Source: an uncultured Eisenbergiella sp.
GTDB taxonomy: Bacteria > Bacillota > Clostridia > Lachnospirales > Lachnospiraceae
Assembly (NCBI GenBank): GCA_947627215.1
Contig: CANQVD010000002.1
Coordinates: forward strand, 105,786 to 169,785
Reading direction: 5' to 3'
DNA: 64,000 nucleotides
Within the stretch, counting starts at the first letter, position 1, and each line of letters starts with the position of its first letter. Both the position numbers and the translations under genes were made by a program. Below the pieces are notes generated by a model. It was not told the DNA's origin. It saw only the letters and a program-made list of their open reading frames with translations, and did no database searches. Below, in pieces: positions 60,141-64,000 of the stretch.

Positions 60141-61112
60141 GTGGAACCGATTGATTTTATCGTAGATAACTTAATATCGCCAGGATTGGCAATGATAGCA
60201 TCTGCACCAAAAGACGGAAAATCGTGGTTTGTGTTGCTTTTGTGTCTTTGCGTTTCCATGGGGAAAAAATTTCTAGGATATGACACCCATCAATGCAGTG
60301 TCTTGTATTTGGCGTTAGAAGATTCGGATAATCGCTTAAGATCCAGAATTAAACGAATTTTTGACGGTGAAAAATTGCCGAACTCATTTAATTATTGTAC
60401 TGAAATTGGGGATCTTTCCAATGGCTTTATTGAACAGATGGAATATATTTATAAGCGATTAAATAATTTGCGTCTTATCGTGGTAGACACACTCCAATGC
60501 ATACGGGGACAGTACAATAATAAGGATGGTGGTATATATGGATATGATTACAAAGAAATGAATACATTAAAAGCCTTTTCCAAAAAACATAATCTTGCAA
60601 TTTTGCTTGTGCATCATACAAGCAAGGCGGAAAGTCCAAACGATCCATTTTTCACAATTTCTGGTACTCGTGGTTTGACCGGAGCGCTTGATCTGATGAT
60701 GATACTAAGAAGGGAAAACGCCGAGGACAAACAAGCAAAACTATATATTCGCGGACGTGATGTTGATAATAATGCCTTTGTTATCGAGATGAAAGAATGT
60801 AAATGGGTAAAGGTTGGAACGTTGGACGAAATTCAAGAACAGAACACAGTAAAACAATTTCATAATAATTCAACTGTGAGGGCGCTTAACGAAGCCCTGA
60901 AAGACGCCGAACAATGGCGGGGGCGCATGTCTGATCTGATCTCATTTGCAGAAAAAAGAGAGATATATATAAGCTTAACTCCTAAACAGCTTTCAAATGA
61001 AATTGGTGTTCTTGAATGCCAATTAAAAAAGATTGATGGTATTGAGCATACTGTAATTAACAACGGAAAGGGATCAAGCATACATGTGTTCAAAAAACAC
61101 AAGAAACAATAA
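60141..61112 (+). CDS. RepA/RegA-like replicative helicase (AAA_25)
   Basis: A RecA-fold ATPase of the RepA/RegA type, used by plasmids and phages to load onto replication origins. Motifs: Walker A ASAPKDGKSWFVLLL, Walker B LRLIVVDTLQCIRG, LVHHTSKAESPNDPFF and ISGTRGLTGALDLMMILRRE. The only usable start in frame is GTG 60141, but the frame is open back to 59964 and the segment before the GTG (GSAIDLKHVEPIDFIVDNLI) looks like part of the domain. Either it starts by frameshift from the primase gene, or it uses the weak GTG. The iterons just after it fit a replication role. Confidence 0.75.
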   Translation: MEPIDFIVDNLISPGLAMIASAPKDGKSWFVLLLCLCVSMGKKFLGYDTHQCSVLYLALEDSDNRLRSRIKRIFDGEKLPNSFNYCTEIGDLSNGFIEQMEYIYKRLNNLRLIVVDTLQCIRGQYNNKDGGIYGYDYKEMNTLKAFSKKHNLAILLVHHTSKAESPNDPFFTISGTRGLTGALDLMMILRRENAEDKQAKLYIRGRDVDNNAFVIEMKECKWVKVGTLDEIQEQNTVKQFHNNSTVRALNEALKDAEQWRGRMSDLISFAEKREIYISLTPKQLSNEIGVLECQLKKIDGIEHTVINNGKGSSIHVFKKHKKQ

Positions 61113-61131
61113 CTCTTTCTATATATACCCT

Positions 61132-61240
61132 AACCGTTTATTTTGTTGATAACCGTTGATGACTATTTATGGGCTATCAACGTTATAAACGGTTGTCAAC
61201 GTTATAAACGGTGCAGAGATATATAGGTGCAACCGTTGAT
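61132..61240. repeat. Iteron-like repeats, candidate replication origin
   Basis: TCAACGTTATAAACGGT occurs twice in tandem (61177-61193 and 61196-61212), and AACCGTTGAT at 61151-61160 and 61231-61240 matches the same motif in inverted form; AACCGTTTA near 61132 is a partial copy. They lie just after the helicase gene, the usual place for a replication-initiator origin. Confidence 0.6.
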
Positions 61241-61287
61241 AGGAAGAATGAGAAAAGAACATAGTATTTTTCAAGGGAGGTGAAACA

Positions 61288-61434
61288 ATGGGCTACAACG
61301 ATTTTCCCCGCTGGAATCAGCTTGTTTCTGATTTCTTGTCAGGTAAGACCACGAAACAACCGGCTTCCAAAGAATCCGGCAATGCTGACAGCGTGAAGGA
61401 AAAGAAAGAAACTGTAAAAAATGGGAAAGAGTGA
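61288..61434 (+). CDS. Small hypothetical protein of the mobile element
   Basis: A 48-residue protein (MGYNDFPRWNQLVSDFLSGK, then a Lys/Glu-rich tail). RBS AAGGGAGGTG precedes ATG 61288 at ideal spacing, the main support. No family recognised. Confidence 0.5.
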   Translation: MGYNDFPRWNQLVSDFLSGKTTKQPASKESGNADSVKEKKETVKNGKE

Positions 61435-61484
61435 AAATGGCGAACTGCGCCCACAACGCAACATTATAAAAAGGGGGTGTTTTT

Positions 61485-61994
61485 TTGCGAAAGCGTGAAG
61501 ATATTAACTATCCGACGGCACAGATTGATTCTATTGAACCTGATAAGAAACGGGAGATTGTGAACGATCTGCTGAACCTACATTCTATGGGCAAGCCAGA
61601 GACGGATGCAGATGTGAAAGAACGGATTGAAAAATACTTTGAATACTGTAAGATTTCCGGCTTGCGTCCGTGCGTGGAATCTATGGCGATTGCCCTGGGC
61701 GTTTCCAGACAAACGCTATGGAGATGGAGAACAGGTGTTAATTGTAGCCGGGAGCGGCAAGAAATGATTTCAAACGCTTTAACAACTATTGCGGCATACA
61801 TTACACAAGCCATGCTGCAAGGGCAAGTTAATGTTGTATGCGGAATCTTCTTGCTAAAAAACTGGTTCTCCTATATAGACTCTGCGCCGGATGTGATAGA
61901 GGATAACGGACAACATATGCCCGGCCGGTCGAGAGCGGATCTTCTGGGGATTGAGGATGCAGTACCAGAAGAGAATGCGGAACCGGATTTCTAA
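61485..61994 (+). CDS. Terminase small subunit-like DNA-packaging protein
   Basis: A 169-residue protein with the pattern of phage or satellite small terminases: RPCVESMAIALGVSRQTLWR (a helix-turn-helix), WRTGVNCSRERQEMISNALT and AMLQGQVNVVCGIFLLKNWF, a block that I associate with small terminase subunits. It starts at TTG 61485 with RBS GGGGGTG. Its presence suggests a phage satellite or degenerate prophage rather than a plain plasmid. Confidence 0.6.
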   Translation: MRKREDINYPTAQIDSIEPDKKREIVNDLLNLHSMGKPETDADVKERIEKYFEYCKISGLRPCVESMAIALGVSRQTLWRWRTGVNCSRERQEMISNALTTIAAYITQAMLQGQVNVVCGIFLLKNWFSYIDSAPDVIEDNGQHMPGRSRADLLGIEDAVPEENAEPDF

Positions 61995-62016
61995 TTGACC
62001 AGAAAGGAAAATATCT

Positions 62017-62322
62017 ATGGATCTTCAAGAGTTAAAGAACGACAAGCTGACGCGCCGTAATAACAGCATTCAGGCGCATAAAATCATCAGCGTGGAAAGA
62101 AACGGAGGGCGCTTGAATGTGGCCGCACCGTCATACATAAGCGGCGGTTGTATTTGTCTGTCAGGCGTGGCGGATGCCGCTGATCTTGTGGCTGGTGACT
62201 ATGTTGATTTGCAACTAACATACACATTAAGTCATGGACACGCTGGAAGATATGCCGTCAAATATCTAGGCCGGACGGCCTCGCAGTTTATACCAAAATA
62301 CGGTGAGGATGTGGGCTATTGA
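62017..62322 (+). CDS. Hypothetical protein of the mobile element
   Basis: A 101-residue protein, RBS AGAAAGGA. It has Gly- and Cys-containing beta-like segments (SYISGGCICLSGVADAADLV, VDLQLTYTLSHGHAGRYAVK), but I recognise no family. Confidence 0.5.
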   Translation: MDLQELKNDKLTRRNNSIQAHKIISVERNGGRLNVAAPSYISGGCICLSGVADAADLVAGDYVDLQLTYTLSHGHAGRYAVKYLGRTASQFIPKYGEDVGY

Positions 62323-62513
62323 TGCCCCTGATAACGCGCAGAACGGCGATTTCAGCCCTTTATTTTAACGCTTGATATTCTTTAACGCTGATGCGTTCTA
62401 ATTGCCTTATTTGGGCTTATAAACGGCCCGGAACAGCGGTTGTATTTGTGGCTGGTCGCTGGGCTGTGTGTTGGCTCTTATCCGCTTGCTATCCGCGAAT
62501 GTGTCAATAAATG

Positions 62514-62600
62514 TATACTTTTATTTACTTTAAATATTGACAAGTAAAAGCGTATATAATATACTATTTATATACTTTTATAAACGTATATATATTATTA
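62514..62600 (+). promoter_or_regulatory. Recombinase promoter with repeated sites
   Basis: TTGACA (62537-62542), 17 bases, TATACT (62560-62565). The motif TATACTTTTAT occurs at 62514-62524 and 62571-62581, with an inverted relative (AAGTAAAAGCGTATA) between. These may be recombinase subsites or a repressor operator. The 200 bases before it hold no gene. Confidence 0.6.
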
Positions 62601-62636
62601 AACTTTTACAGACGATGAAAAGCGGAGGTACAAAAG

Positions 62637-63287
62637 ATGAAGGTTGTGGGATACGCAAGAGTTAGCAGTAATGGGCAAAATTTGGCAAGACAAAAGGCGG
62701 CGTTATTGCAGTACGTTACGGAAGAAATGTTGGTTACGGATAAAGCATCAGGGAAGGATTTTGAACGTGCCGGATATAGTTCACTTAAAGTAGGAATTGG
62801 AAAACTTGAAAGGGGCGATACTTTGTACATAACGTCTCTTGATCGGCTGGGACGCAATAAAGAAGAAACACTATCTGAATTAAGGTATTTTAAAGAAAAC
62901 GGAATCCGGTTGAAAGTGCTGGATCTTCCCACTACTATGATTGACGTGACGGGGGCGGAATCGCAATCATGGATAATTGAGATGATAAATAATATTCTGA
63001 TTGAAGTGCTAACAAGCATTGCGCAGGAAGAACGGCGAACAATACGGCAGAGACAGTCAGAAGGGATAGCACAGATGCCGATTAACCCTAAGACCGGCAA
63101 GCGCAAAAGCCTGAAAACGGGAAATGATGTAGGAAGGCCACGCGCACAATTCCCCAAAGAATGGGAGTCTGTTTATAGCCAGTGGAAAGGCGGACAAATA
63201 ACCGGCGTAAAGGCTATCGAAACACTGAAACTGACTAAGGCAACATTTTATCATCTTGTAAAGCGTTATGAAAGCGGAGAAAGATAA
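62637..63287 (+). CDS. Serine recombinase of the resolvase/invertase type
   Basis: A 216-residue site-specific recombinase. The catalytic Ser is in VVGYARVSSNGQN near residue 10; the conserved Arg region is TLYITSLDRLGRNKEETLSE; the C-terminal helix-turn-helix is TGVKAIETLKLTKATFYHLV. RBS CGGAGGT precedes the ATG. Length and domains fit the small resolvase/invertase group. In the element it may resolve dimers or move DNA. Confidence 0.9.
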   Translation: MKVVGYARVSSNGQNLARQKAALLQYVTEEMLVTDKASGKDFERAGYSSLKVGIGKLERGDTLYITSLDRLGRNKEETLSELRYFKENGIRLKVLDLPTTMIDVTGAESQSWIIEMINNILIEVLTSIAQEERRTIRQRQSEGIAQMPINPKTGKRKSLKTGNDVGRPRAQFPKEWESVYSQWKGGQITGVKAIETLKLTKATFYHLVKRYESGER

Positions 63288-63448
63288 TAAATTTCTACGC
63301 CAGAACGGGAGAAGGGGCGCGATTATATCATCGTTGGAAGCCCGGCAGGGGGGGGTCTTTTCGGCGGTCGCGCTCGCGGCGGGTGAGTCATCTTAGCGGC
63401 CCAGAAAATAAAATAGGCCACATGCCAGAAGGGAGGTGACAGAATACC

Positions 63449-63670
63449 ATGCATCAGGCAACGGAGCGGGACGTTTGCTTTTTATCCGAAAAAGCATCAC
63501 AAGGGGCGATTGATCTAATTATTCGATCAGGCTGTACGTTTTTCAGCGATTATGACGAGTCGGAATTTTCGGTCTGCACAAAATATTTAAAGGCCACAAA
63601 ACGCAATCTTGTGAAGCTGCTGGATGAAAAAATTTCAATGTATTCTGCAAAATCGAAAGGGGTGAATTAA
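63449..63670 (+). CDS. Hypothetical protein of the mobile element
   Basis: A 73-residue protein with RBS GGGAGGTG. No recognised family (RDVCFLSEKASQGAIDLIIR, YLKATKRNLVKLLDEKISMY). It overlaps nothing and is followed immediately by the next small gene. Confidence 0.5.
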   Translation: MHQATERDVCFLSEKASQGAIDLIIRSGCTFFSDYDESEFSVCTKYLKATKRNLVKLLDEKISMYSAKSKGVN

Positions 63671-63955
63671 ATGGGATTTTTGAAAGAAGGAGTTCTGAAA
63701 AGACCGCTGAAACAGGAACCGAAAACAGAATGGCGCGCCGGTCAATACGGCCTTTATCAGACGCAGACACAACCGAAAAGAAATGAAGAGGCGATTGATA
63801 AAATGGCCCGTACATCTGCACAGAATAATTCCGGCATGGCAGACGTGAATATTTTAAAACATTACTCACGGTCTCCGGAAACCTTTGGGGAATGTTCAAA
63901 GACGGCATATCAAAAAATCGTTGAATTAGGAGCTTCCTGTATAATACAAACATAG
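63671..63955 (+). CDS. Hypothetical protein of the mobile element
   Basis: A 94-residue polar protein (LKRPLKQEPKTEWRAGQYGL, ENNSG-type middle, then SPETFGECSKTAYQKIVELG). ATG 63671 directly follows the previous stop. No family recognised. The element continues past 64000; after this gene a further RBS-like AAGGAAGG is seen near 63965. Confidence 0.5.
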   Translation: MGFLKEGVLKRPLKQEPKTEWRAGQYGLYQTQTQPKRNEEAIDKMARTSAQNNSGMADVNILKHYSRSPETFGECSKTAYQKIVELGASCIIQT

Positions 63956-64000
63956 GGGATTCCAAGGAAGGTGGTTGATAAAAAGATACCTCAGAGTAAA

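Noticed and set aside
1..64000. CRISPR arrays, rRNA and tRNA genes.
   Set aside because: No regularly spaced repeats or conserved RNA-gene sequences were seen by eye on either strand; a tRNAscan or CRISPR search was not possible here.

Overview
The window looks like a chromosome segment of a GC-rich Clostridia bacterium, most likely of the Lachnospiraceae type. The grounds are gene order and protein flavour: rpsK-rpsD-rpoA-rplQ, then the ECF transport module and truA, then rplM-rpsI; Gram-positive RBSs (AGGAGG); strong TTGACA-17-TATAAT promoters; Bce-type antibiotic-sensing genes; and a TetM-like/NYN fusion. This assignment is an inference; no 16S rRNA or tRNA gene was found.

Region by region. 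(1) 1-10.4 kb is core genome: the end of the ribosomal-protein/RNA polymerase alpha operon, EcfA1-EcfA2-EcfT, TruA, a cytoplasmic BMP-domain protein with a phosphoesterase, and the rplM-rpsI operon with its own promoter, leader and terminator. (2) 10.4-24.1 kb is a patchwork of accessory genes: two paralogous DUF4143 AAA ATPases, a broken HipB-like relic, an orphan GH51 arabinofuranosidase, an ArsR-like regulator with its operator, a DUF4160/DUF2442 pair (the first truncated) inside a direct repeat, an EamA-type transporter, a single-chain HTH-HipA kinase with a palindromic operator, TetR-lon with shared candidate operators, a DRE-TIM aldolase-like enzyme and a VapC-type toxin-antitoxin pair. 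(3) 24.2-31.5 kb is a probable envelope-stress/antimicrobial-peptide block: DUF2812 membrane protein, PadR regulator and a small protein, then a BceAB-type ABC exporter and its BceRS-type two-component system. (4) 31.8-43.2 kb has a GNAT enzyme, a TetM-like GTPase fused to a Rae1-like NYN nuclease, a RelA/SpoT-domain synthetase, two unknown proteins, GDPD, GreA, RecQ, a membrane protein, an SDR and a thioredoxin-reductase-like enzyme. (5) 43.3-51.5 kb has an NlpC/P60 endopeptidase and an L-arabinose operon (FGGY kinase, AraD, split transketolase, GH51, small Cys-rich protein). (6) 51.6-58.4 kb has hpf with promoter, leader and terminator, then a cell-surface set (multipass GT-C-like protein, MBOAT acyltransferase, SGNH/DltD-like protein) and a convergent M23 peptidase. 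(7) From about 58.7 kb to the end the sequence becomes AT-rich and carries a phage- or satellite-like element: small DNA-binding protein, primase-like protein, RepA-like helicase, iterons, terminase-small-like protein and serine recombinase. It runs off the right edge.

The most unusual signal is not a protein. Four intergenic spots (26251-26553, 29536-29809, 44971-45162, 58440-58623) hold long near-perfect hairpins. They fall into two families by their conserved inner cores, whose stems show compensatory changes, while the long outer stems (34-75 bp) are copy-specific in sequence yet self-complementary. Other strong leads are a possible -1 frameshift joining primase-like and helicase proteins, the ribosome-targeted GTPase-nuclease fusion beside an alarmone synthetase, and the TetR/lon operator pair.
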